From UBA1259 sp964453915 (GTDB lineage Bacteria; Bacillota; Clostridia; Christensenellales; Borkfalkiaceae): a stretch of DNA of 7,824 nt. Position numbers and translations under genes: made by a program. Positions 1-7,000 of this stretch are shown one piece after another. Below the pieces are notes generated by a model. That model worked only from the letters and a program-made list of their open reading frames with translations. It had not been told where the DNA came from and searched no databases. Every line of letters starts with the position of its first letter. The stretch's first letter is position 1. The stretch spans positions 1 to 7,824 of the forward strand of contig CAYVPW010000041.1 in NCBI GenBank assembly GCA_964453915.1, read 5' to 3'.

Positions 1-105
1 GATAAAAGCATTTTATAAACTTATTAAGTTAAAAAAACTTTATAAAGCATAATAAGCAAATAAAAAAGTTTAAAAGGCTTTTAAATAAAAAAACTTGCTT
101 GTTAA
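1..105. other. AT-rich low-complexity non-coding stretch
   Basis: This stretch is strongly AT-rich and built from repeated words such as AAGCA, TTTATAAA and runs of A. All plus-strand frames carry stops, so no N-terminal part of the recombinase that follows can be read here. Either that part has been lost to decay or it never lay here. A 25-base segment at 23-47 matches, in inverted orientation, a segment near the other end of the window (see the separate entry). I see no RNA gene. Confidence 0.5.
23..47 (+). repeat. Left copy of a 25-base inverted match across the window
   Basis: This segment matches the reverse complement of 7776-7800 at 23 of 25 positions, including an uninterrupted 16-base block (ATTAAGTTAAAAAAAC) followed by TATAAAG after two differing bases. 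Both copies lie in very AT-rich DNA with an A7 run, so chance is a serious alternative. If real, the pair would flank the integrase remnant and the whole operon. Confidence 0.3.
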
Positions 106-139
106 GCAATAAAAGCAAGTAAAACAAGTAAATTGCTTA
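93..139. repeat. Overlapping inverted repeats next to the integrase remnant
   Basis: Two 8-base inverted repeats interlock here. ACTTGCTT at 93-100 pairs with AAGCAAGT at 113-120, and TAAGCAAT at 103-110 pairs with ATTGCTTA at 132-139. The two hairpins are mutually exclusive because each arm lies in the other's loop. Closeness to a tyrosine recombinase makes a recombination or regulatory role thinkable, but the DNA is AT-rich and low-complexity, and the second pair lies partly inside the readable integrase frame. Treat this as a structural observation only. Confidence 0.35.
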
Positions 140-316
140 CGGAAATTTCGAAAGGAATAAACCATAAAACCGCTTTGAGAAACCGTGTGATTGTGATATT
201 ATTAGTACAAGTAGGTTTACGGAACAGTGAATTAAGGCTTCTCCCCCCTATCCGCTTTGGATTTTAAAAAAGGTTGTATCGAAATTAGGCACTGAAAAGG
301 CGATAGACGGCGTGTA
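106..316 (+). pseudogene. Tyrosine recombinase, N-terminal part of catalytic domain (broken)
   Basis: After the TAA at 103-105, this frame reads into a recognisable start of an integrase catalytic domain, including LRNRVIVILLVQVGLRNSEL (about 175-234). The Arg of GLRNSEL is the first catalytic arginine of the family. The frame then runs into a stop at 265-267. Removing one C from the C6 run at 243-248 shifts into the next frame, which reads LSALDFKKGCIEIRH (248-292), then TGA at 293-295, then KGDRRRVVAFP, which joins the ORF beginning at 317. The conserved pattern at this point is GKG, so TGA most simply replaced a glycine codon (GGA). The Lys of that motif is the beta-hairpin catalytic lysine. 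No N-terminal DNA-binding arm is visible upstream. Two independent lesions argue for a genuine pseudogene rather than one sequencing error. Confidence 0.8.
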
Positions 317-712
317 GTGGCTTTTCCCATTCTTGCTCGGCAACTCATTCAAGAGTACCTAAAAAGTGGCGTTAGACCGCCAAATTTAAGCCCCGACGAT
401 TATTTATTCGGAACAGACTGCGACGAGAACGGAAAGACGACGAACGGGAAAGTTTGGAAGCCTTTTTCATCGCAAGGGCTTTTAGGGCTTGTGAACAGAT
501 ACACTCGGCTTTGTTGCGGACACGAAGTCGGCGTGCACTGTTTAAGACATTGTGCCGCTTCGCTTTGGGATAATCTCGGAATTGAAATGCGAGATATACA
601 AAACGCGTTAGGACATTCAAGCATCGCTCTAACCGAAAAAATCTACGTTAGCGTGTTAAACAAGTCAAAATCGGCGAACAGTATAAACCTTGCCTTTGAC
701 GGAGCAATTTAA
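317..712 (+). CDS. Tyrosine-type recombinase/integrase, C-terminal fragment
   Basis: This 131-codon ORF opens at a GTG that is really an internal codon (VVAFP) of a longer integrase frame, so it is best regarded as the 3' part of the broken gene to its left. It carries the C-terminal half of the phage-integrase catalytic domain: H74 and R77 in HCLRH (HxxR box), H100 in LGHSS, and the nucleophile Y110 in TEKIYVSV, ten residues after H100. Family members cut and rejoin DNA by a 3'-phosphotyrosyl link, working as tetramers on short core sites. The first catalytic Arg and the Lys lie upstream, beyond a frameshift and a stop, so this fragment alone should be inactive. No Shine-Dalgarno site stands at a proper distance before 317. 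The substrate site is unknown; the gene is probably the last trace of an integrated element. Confidence 0.8.
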   Translation: MAFPILARQLIQEYLKSGVRPPNLSPDDYLFGTDCDENGKTTNGKVWKPFSSQGLLGLVNRYTRLCCGHEVGVHCLRHCAASLWDNLGIEMRDIQNALGHSSIALTEKIYVSVLNKSKSANSINLAFDGAI

Positions 713-744
713 TTTATTAAAAAATTAGGAGAACAGAACAGATT

Positions 745-864
745 ATGACGAAAGAAAGATTAGAAGAAATATTAAAATTTAAAAACTTAAAGAAAATAAA
801 ATCGGAATAAGTAAAATCGGGTTATAAATATGCCAATAAAGGTGATGGCTTTAAATACGATATT
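745..864 (+). pseudogene. 5' part of a broken small gene
   Basis: An ATG at 745 follows AGGAG at 727-731 at a rather long distance of 13 bases. It opens a frame of 21 residues (MTKERLEEILKFKNLKKIKS and one more) that stops at TAA 808-810. The same frame is then open from 811 (VKSGYKYANKGDGFKYDI) straight into the ORF at 865. The simplest reading is one gene of about 109 residues (745-1074) interrupted by a nonsense mutation at codon 22, for example GAA, AAA or CAA changed to TAA. The reading-frame continuity and lysine-rich, soluble-protein character on both sides support this. I do not recognise the family. Confidence 0.5.
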
Positions 865-1074
865 ATGGAGATAATTGACAACGAAAAATCATACACCACC
901 GATTGCTACGAAGATTTTTTTGACGACCATAGTTATTTCGCCGAAGTTTATCAAAACATAAAAGGCTACGAAGAACACGTGTTTATAATTGTTACCCAAC
1001 TTGCAATTTATAGAGATAAAAACAATTTAGAGTTCCCCGATCGCATTGATTTGTACGTAAAAGAAAAATATTAA
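865..1074 (+). CDS. Hypothetical acidic protein, 69 residues, probably a 3' fragment
   Basis: The product is acidic and rich in aromatic residues (MEIIDNEKSYTTDCYEDFFD at the start), with a hydrophobic strand-like segment HVFIIVTQLAIY around residues 38-49 and a charged tail ending in VKEKY. There is no signal peptide, membrane segment or motif that I recognise. No Shine-Dalgarno site lies close to the ATG at 865; the nearest purine run is near 838, too far away. The frame is open upstream to the TAA at 808-810 and then to an ATG with a weak ribosome site at 745. This is therefore probably the larger piece of a broken gene of about 109 residues. It lies 152 bases after the integrase remnant on the same strand and just before the shared terminator. 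A small cargo or immunity-like protein of a former element is possible but cannot be shown here. Confidence 0.55.
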   Translation: MEIIDNEKSYTTDCYEDFFDDHSYFAEVYQNIKGYEEHVFIIVTQLAIYRDKNNLEFPDRIDLYVKEKY

Positions 1075-1083
1075 AAACGATAT

Positions 1084-1115
1084 AAAATACCCACCGAAAA
1101 ATCGGTGGGTATTTT
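1084..1115. terminator. Bidirectional rho-independent terminator
   Basis: A perfect 14-bp stem (arms 1084-1097 and 1102-1115) with core TACCCACCGA / TCGGTGGGTA closes a four-A loop. It is flanked by A-rich DNA on the left and T-rich DNA on the right, so each strand has a U-rich tail after the GC-rich core. It sits 9 bases after the stop of the plus-strand gene and 20 bases beyond the stop of the minus-strand operon. It therefore serves both converging units. Confidence 0.93.
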
Positions 1116-1135
1116 GTTATTTAATTAAAAACAAC

Positions 1136-3919
1136 TTATATCCAGTAAGCATATAAAACTATATCGCTTGTTCCACCGGTTATAGTTTCAACCTTTTGTT
1201 TATCGGCATTCAACCAACACAAAAAGGTTTTTCCGTCTTTAACAGGGTTAGAAAGCGTTATCGTTTGCCCTTCTAAAACGTAATCTACGTTATCCGCAGA
1301 GTTTACGCCGCCGTTTAAGCAATAAGTTATTCTGTTAACTTTTAGCCATTTAGCAACTAGTTTAACGCCGGAATCGATATAATCTTTAGGATCAACCTTT
1401 ACTCCGTTTACCGTACCCAAATGCCAGCCTTCAAAACTGTATCCGTCTTTTTGGGGCTCTGTTATATATTCGTTTATATAACCGCCGTTTAAGTCGTATT
1501 CAATTTCCGGATTAACGTATTCAGAAGAAAAAGAAACATTAAAACTTAAACCGTTTATACCGGTATTGCAGAAAGTTGCGCCTGCGCCGAAATACTCTAC
1601 CAAAATTATCACGCTGGTTGCGTTTTTATCTGACAAATAATCGTTAAAACTGTAATTTAATACCGGTGTTGCGACGTAATTAGTAAAAGAAAGGTCTTCA
1701 AACAAATATTCTTTTACAGTGTGATAAGTGCTTCCGCCGTCTAAACTCAAAGAATATCTCAAGAAATAATCGGTATCTTCTTCGTATAAAGTATGCCCTT
1801 CGGAATCTCTTTGCGGGTCAACCACGTACATATCCGCACTTACGCTAAGTCCGTTTATATACCTGCCGCTAAACCCTGAATCGTACCTATAAGATACGGA
1901 AGATTTATAAGAAAGTTTACCGGCATCACCAGTTCCAAGCCTTCCGCCGGATAAAATCGCCTGATACTTTGCATAAGCGTTTGACATATCCCACTGACTA
2001 TAATTACTAGTACTCAAACTGTTAGGATAAGTATAATTAAATTGCTTGCTTTCTTCTGCAACGGTTGTTAAAACTTCCGTTCCACTAAACGCGGTTTTTA
2101 CCAAAACAGAGCTTGTAAAACTGATTTTAACAAACAATTCTTTTGCTCCTACCACTTCGTCCGTAATAACAAACGCATTTCCGAATTTCCCCATTTCGTA
2201 GTCGTTATAACTAGCAATTTGCCAGTTTACGCCGTCAAAAGAAGTTTCTACTTGATAAGCGCCGTCCGGACTTAAAAATCTACCTGAAACGTTGATTTTA
2301 GCCGAAGTAAATCTAGAATATTCTGAAGCGTTTAGTTTATGAATAACATATCCGGAACTACTTGTGGTAAGCCCCCTGTTCGTTGCTTCTACGTTGCAAA
2401 CGGAATAAACGTTTTCTTGCCAAAGTTTTGAGGTGGCGTTTCCCAAATAAGAAAATTCACCAAAAACCGCATTAACATCGTTGTTAAATTGCGTTTCGCT
2501 TCCGCTAACAGAAACAGGCTCGGTATCTAAATTAAAAGTAAATTGGTTTTCTTGCATAAAATAGCCTTTTCCGCCGTTGTTTTCAGAAGCAAACGGAGAA
2601 TAATAAACGTGATCTACACTTCCGTCCGCCCTAAAAATAAACTGAGAAAAAATACCCGAACCGCCAAACTCTTCTATTTGCGGATTTATCATAAACTGAT
2701 AAACGGGATTGCCGTTATCGCCAAAATCCACACGGCGAAGAACAGAACCGTCATTCGTACAATCGTGCCCGCAAACAACCATAAAAATGTTTTCGTGTTT
2801 TCTAAGGAATGTATTCCACGATCTAAATCCGCAATCGGTTAAATCTTCCGCTGTTCCGATCATATAAGAGTGCATAGAAACGATTACTTTTTTATCGGGA
2901 TTTGCTGCAACCTTTTGGTTTGCCCAAGCCAAAATCTCGTCCGTGGGATAGGTTCCCAAAGTTATAATCATATAATCGGTGCCATTTGCGCTAAAATAAT
3001 AGGTAGCCGCCTCTAAATCGTTATACAGAGACTCTCCAAACCAAGATTTAGAACTAAAATCGCTACAAGTAAAATAATTGTTAAAAGAATCTTTTACTCT
3101 ATAACTTTCAGCCATATCTTCGTAATCGTGATTTCCCATAGTCATTGCAACAGGAATACCCAAACCCATAAGTTTGTCCGCTTGATTTTTTGCAAACTGC
3201 AACTGCATTTTCCAGTTAAGCATACGGTTGCCGTTATAGTTAACGTATTTATAAGGATTACCCGTAGGAATACGCCAACTCAAAAATTCACAATCGTCTA
3301 CAATGTCACCAACACTTATAAACGCTTTCAAGTTCATTGCAGTTGCGTTATCTCTAATATAATTATAAGATTTTGCAACGAATTCACTGTTATATTCTAC
3401 GGCAGTTTGTTGATCTCCCATAACTACGATAGAAAAATCGCCTTCGTTTAAGGAATCTCCGCCAACCTTAACGTTGTCTCCTTGCGCAATAAACTTTTTT
3501 GTATACGCACTGGAATCGGCTACATAATCGGTAGTGCCGCCCTCTAAAAGGAAAGTATCCGCATCTATACCGAAACATTGTTGAATAATAGCAGCGCCTT
3601 CTTCAGTTATATCGTCCGTAGAACGCCCGTTATTGTTATGCAAAACACCGAATTTATCGGAATTAGCCTCTATAAACGCTCTCGTATAGGTTTGATTTGA
3701 AGAATTCTTTATTTTATTAGTTTGCGCCTTTATTATATCTTCCTCTTCCGTAATGCCGTTAGACGCCAAATATTCTAAAAACAACGCTCTTAATTCTTCG
3801 CCGGTGGCAACGTCTGCCCTGGTGTTGCTTTTAAATGCAAACGCCAAAGAAACAGAGCAAAGCAAAAATAAAGATAACACGCATAAAATTATTTTTTTAG
3901 TCAAGGATAATTTTTTCAT
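1136..3919 (-). CDS. Secreted calcineurin-like metallophosphoesterase with InlB-type repeats
   Basis: This is a 927-residue exported protein. The ATG at 3919 is preferred over the TTG at 3937 because GAGAGG stands 10 bases upstream and a normal signal peptide starts there (KK, hydrophobic IILCVLSLFLLCSVSLAFA, predicted cleavage near residue 28). Residues about 163-440 carry metallophosphoesterase motifs in order: GDQQ (D169), GDIVDD (D205), GNHD (N263, H264), MHS (H350) and GHDC (H385). The family hydrolyses phosphomono- or diesters with two metal ions. Two usual ligands of one metal are replaced: the His of DxH is Gln171, and the second His of GHxH is Cys387. Residues about 480-800 look like beta-sandwich, discoidin-like regions (for example TSFDGVNW). 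Two InlB/Flg_new repeats follow (about 805-859 and 864-926, with DLNGG, GWHLG, AKW and CLNGG, YAYW). There is no LPXTG or dockerin. It is the last gene of a three-gene operon. The substrate is unknown, and a binding rather than catalytic role is possible. Confidence 0.88.
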   Translation of the reverse strand: MKKLSLTKKIILCVLSLFLLCSVSLAFAFKSNTRADVATGEELRALFLEYLASNGITEEEDIIKAQTNKIKNSSNQTYTRAFIEANSDKFGVLHNNNGRSTDDITEEGAAIIQQCFGIDADTFLLEGGTTDYVADSSAYTKKFIAQGDNVKVGGDSLNEGDFSIVVMGDQQTAVEYNSEFVAKSYNYIRDNATAMNLKAFISVGDIVDDCEFLSWRIPTGNPYKYVNYNGNRMLNWKMQLQFAKNQADKLMGLGIPVAMTMGNHDYEDMAESYRVKDSFNNYFTCSDFSSKSWFGESLYNDLEAATYYFSANGTDYMIITLGTYPTDEILAWANQKVAANPDKKVIVSMHSYMIGTAEDLTDCGFRSWNTFLRKHENIFMVVCGHDCTNDGSVLRRVDFGDNGNPVYQFMINPQIEEFGGSGIFSQFIFRADGSVDHVYYSPFASENNGGKGYFMQENQFTFNLDTEPVSVSGSETQFNNDVNAVFGEFSYLGNATSKLWQENVYSVCNVEATNRGLTTSSSGYVIHKLNASEYSRFTSAKINVSGRFLSPDGAYQVETSFDGVNWQIASYNDYEMGKFGNAFVITDEVVGAKELFVKISFTSSVLVKTAFSGTEVLTTVAEESKQFNYTYPNSLSTSNYSQWDMSNAYAKYQAILSGGRLGTGDAGKLSYKSSVSYRYDSGFSGRYINGLSVSADMYVVDPQRDSEGHTLYEEDTDYFLRYSLSLDGGSTYHTVKEYLFEDLSFTNYVATPVLNYSFNDYLSDKNATSVIILVEYFGAGATFCNTGINGLSFNVSFSSEYVNPEIEYDLNGGYINEYITEPQKDGYSFEGWHLGTVNGVKVDPKDYIDSGVKLVAKWLKVNRITYCLNGGVNSADNVDYVLEGQTITLSNPVKDGKTFLCWLNADKQKVETITGGTSDIVLYAYWI

Positions 3920-3929
3920 TTTAACTAAA

Positions 3930-3935
3930 CCTCTC
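3930..3935 (-). promoter_or_regulatory. Shine-Dalgarno site of the phosphoesterase gene
   Basis: GAGAGG lies 10 bases before the ATG at 3919 and overlaps the TGA stop (3934-3936) of the small peptide gene. It decides the start at 3919 rather than the TTG at 3937, and suggests translational coupling with the peptide. Confidence 0.7.
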
Positions 3936-4065
3936 AAAATATATCGTCTACGCCAAAGCCGAAACCGCCTTCACCAAAGCCACCTTCGCCGCTAGACAAT
4001 ATCACTTCTTTATCAAAAGTAAAAATTTCAATTTGTACTTCTTCGTATGTCTTTAATTCTTTCAT
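3934..4065 (-). CDS. Small Gly/Phe-rich peptide, 43 residues
   Basis: The ORF runs from ATG 4065 to TGA 3934-3936. GGGAGAG at 4074-4080 lies 8 bases upstream, which is ideal spacing. The product starts MKELKTYEEVQIEIFTFDKE, continues VILSSGEGG, and ends with a Gly/Phe-rich repeat (FGEGG, FGFG) and an acidic VDDIF. It has no cysteine, signal peptide or membrane segment. From memory, gut clostridia encode many short proteins of the general form MKKYExPxIEIxxFxxEDVIxxSxG with variable Gly-rich tails, and this one fits that pattern; I know of no established function. The gap to the upstream gene's natural stop is 5 bases and its own stop overlaps the next Shine-Dalgarno site, so it is a real operon member rather than a spacer. 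It could be a peptide precursor (leader plus Gly-rich core), a chaperone or a cell-envelope factor. No maturation enzyme or exporter lies in the window. Confidence 0.72.
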   Translation of the reverse strand: MKELKTYEEVQIEIFTFDKEVILSSGEGGFGEGGFGFGVDDIF

Positions 4066-4070
4066 AAAAT

Positions 4071-7000
4071 TTACTCTCCCAAAGTTGCCGCATAAGCCTT
4101 TGCAGACAATCCGTAGTTATAAAGTGCCTTTACCAAATCTGCCTTTAAATCACTTGAAGCAGCTTGATTGTTATACACAAAAGATTTTACACTATAAGTC
4201 ACCGTTTGCACCAGAGTATCTCCGTTGTATAACTTAAACGTATATACCTTATCAAAATCAGTTGCATAAATACCGTCACTATAAGCACGAATTGCATTTA
4301 CTAAACTTCCGTTTTTATCAACTGCACGTTTTCTTTTATAGTAATTTCAGTTTCCGCCAAGCCTTCGGCAGAAATTGTAATTCTTGCGTTTTCGCCTTGA
4401 TAAATAGCATATATTCTATTGTTATAATCAAACCAAACGCCCATACCTACAATGCCAACGTTTTCTTCTGTAGACACACTGTCGGTATAATCGGTTTGAG
4501 TAATGAAAACAAAACTCGTTTGCCCCGTAATACCTGTATTTACCAAACTATCCGTTTTATAATCTTTATATAATTGCGCTTTTGCACCGTATTCTAAAAT
4601 ATCCGCTAAAAGCGTTGCAAGTTCGCCAGAAGGATTATTATTTAACAAGTTTTGGCAATAGGTCAAAACAGAATAATTATCTTTTAGCGCCTTTGTTTCT
4701 CCGTCTATAATTAGTTCCGCCTTAACATTGTCTCCCAAACATTGCGGAGCAATGCGGATAAAATCAAAGCGGTAATAATCTTGAATCATAATAGGAGCAG
4801 CCGTAAACGTGCTTCCGTTCATAGTAAAGCGCATTTCCGCAGTAGTAAACACGTAATTTATATTCACGTAGTAATTAAGCGTTAAATCCTTGCCGAGTGT
4901 AAGTGTTGCAGAAACAATATTTGCCACGTCGGAAGAATCAACTTGCCAATACGCAGTAAGCACCACGTCTCCCATTCTGCCTATCGCAATATTTTCAACC
5001 GTTGCACCGTTACCGTCTTTCCAATACAAGAAAGTATATCCATCTTTAGTTGGGTCATAAAGCGTTGCGCCGCTTTCGGGTGTGTAAGTTACGGGGTTAT
5101 TAGCATTGTTTGTTCCGCATTCTAGATTATAAGTAATGCTGAAAGTTAAAGTAATTTCAACGTCTTCTACCCATTTTGCGTAAAGAGCAACGTTGCCCTT
5201 TCTGCCAACGGGGATATTATCAATATAGTTTTCAAACGTGCTTTCGGTATACCAACCCGCAAAAGTATATCCCGTTTTAGTGGGCACGTATAGTGTTGCT
5301 CCAACTGCAGAAACGTAATATTCGGGGTTGTTTGCAGCGTTTGTTCCGCCGTCTAAATTATAAGTTACGGTAAATTTATCCCAAACGCCTTTAACGTATA
5401 GCACGGTATCCCCTAAAATTACGGTTGTGCTATCAAATACTTGTGTGCAAGCGGCGTCTGTATAAAGTTTATCGTCTGCCCTAGTAAAACCTTCGGGCAT
5501 AGTAGAAACCTGCGTAGTATCAAACGCAGTGCCCTTAGTCACACTAAAACGTTGAACGTAGTTATTGCCAAAATCTATATTAACCCTAGAAGATTGATAA
5601 GTTAAATTAACGGCAAGACTTCCAACGTTAGTCCATTCGGGATAATTAGAACTGTTTCCTATAACTAATTTTAGATAGAAAACGTTTTCTCCAAACACGT
5701 ATTCGTCAAAAGAAAATTTTGTTAAAGAAGACTTGTGATTATTAGTAATCGGACAACTGTAAATCATCGTATAAGTTTCATTATCATAACTTATATAAAA
5801 ATCTACCTTTTCTCCGTTTCCCTTTTGATTATAGTCAAAAAGTCTTGCGGTCATTTCTATTCCGCCCGTGCCGAAAGCATAGCCTTCTTTTGCTTGATAT
5901 TTATAAATAACGTAGCCTTCACTTTGCTTATTAGAAGAAAGCGCCGTAGAATTTGTGCTTCCACCAGTGTTAGAATAGTCAACCTGATCAACAATTTGTA
6001 ATCCGCTATACGCATAAGCATCTTGCATCCAACCGGTAGAACCGTCTTCGTAAGAGCTGTAATCGTAAAAAGCACTTCCGCCGCTTACCTTTGATTTAGA
6101 TTGATAACCCGTAATATCAAGGCTGCAAACCGTTACGTTAACTCTACTCAAAGCCAAATTTTGATTTATGTCAGAACCAACTGTAGTTTGGTTGCCATAA
6201 TATTCGCTAATTGTTTTTCCGCCGTAAGTTGCTTTGCACCATTCGTTTAGTTCGTTATAATCCATTTGAATCAACTCAAACTTAACGTAAACGTCACCCT
6301 CTCCGGAAAGATAAGAAGAAACGTCTCCGGAAATATTATATTCTAACGGACTCCATAGAGCACCACTAGAAGTTATTCCGCCCGTAAAAGTATCTTCCGT
6401 ATCCGCTCTTTTTACCGTAAAGTTTGTCCAGTTAGACGCATTATACATAGAAAAAACTTGTGTATAATTAATATTATCACTGCTTAGGTATATATTAAAG
6501 TTAGATTTAGTAGCACCTATACACCCCGCCAACCCCTTGTGGTCGAAAGAAATGGTTAAATCTAGTTCTACCCCATCAAAATAATAGTTATTATCGGGCG
6601 TAAGTTTATAAACAAAATATCCGTCGCCCAAGTTAGAACAAGTATTAGAATCTGCCCACGTGGAAGAAGGTATCAAACCGAATCCGTGCCCGCCTGCAGG
6701 TTTATAAACGTGATCGTATTCATAAAAGCCCAAACCGGAAGTTGTAGTGTTGTTATTTGCGGTAAAATCTTTGCTAATAGTCATAAGTTTTGTAGGCTTA
6801 GACTCTTTATAAGAAATAGTCAAGCTCTTCATTCTTATACCGCAATAATTTAAATAAATTTTGCCCGTTCCGTTAGAAAGCCCGTTGGGATAAGTTTGAT
6901 TGCCATTTGTATCTGTTTTTAACTTAAAAGCCGTATCTATCTCTTCCGTACTCATATGTTTTAAGGTTATCTTTACGTAGTTGGTTTCTTCTATAGATAA

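Noticed and set aside
1..140. CRISPR-like or tandem repeat array built on AAGCA words
   Set aside because: The words recur irregularly, with no fixed repeat length and no unique spacers of constant size.
293..295. TGA read as glycine, as in codes where UGA is reassigned
   Set aside because: TGA falls exactly at a family Gly position, but the same gene also carries a frameshift in the C6 run, and TGA is the natural stop of the 43-residue peptide at 3934-3936. Local decay is simpler than a recoded genome.
372..624. Minus-strand ORFs of 74 and 82 codons across the integrase
   Set aside because: They mirror the recombinase frame, lack ribosome sites and have no recognisable motif, while the plus strand carries conserved catalytic residues.
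1136..1510. Sortase or dockerin anchoring signal at the end of the phosphoesterase
   Set aside because: The protein ends directly after an InlB-type repeat (YAYWI). There is no LPXTG, hydrophobic tail or duplicated calcium-binding dockerin motif.
2543..3451. Plus-strand ORFs of about 100 codons inside the phosphoesterase gene
   Set aside because: They lie antisense to conserved motifs, have no Shine-Dalgarno site and show composition typical of shadow frames.
3920..3937. TTG at 3937 as start of the phosphoesterase gene
   Set aside because: It would add six residues before a normal signal peptide and put the ribosome site inside the coding region. The ATG at 3919 has GAGAGG at a proper distance.
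4325..4345. Programmed -1 ribosomal frameshift in the large secreted protein gene
   Set aside because: The shift direction is right, but the codons ATA AAA GAA AAC do not form a good X XXY YYZ heptamer and I see no strong GC-rich stem just downstream. A missing A is more likely, though read evidence would decide.
4262..6075. ORFs of 60-103 codons overlapping the large secreted protein gene
   Set aside because: These are shadows of a long, domain-rich frame. The one spanning the frameshift point is antisense and has no independent coding signal.
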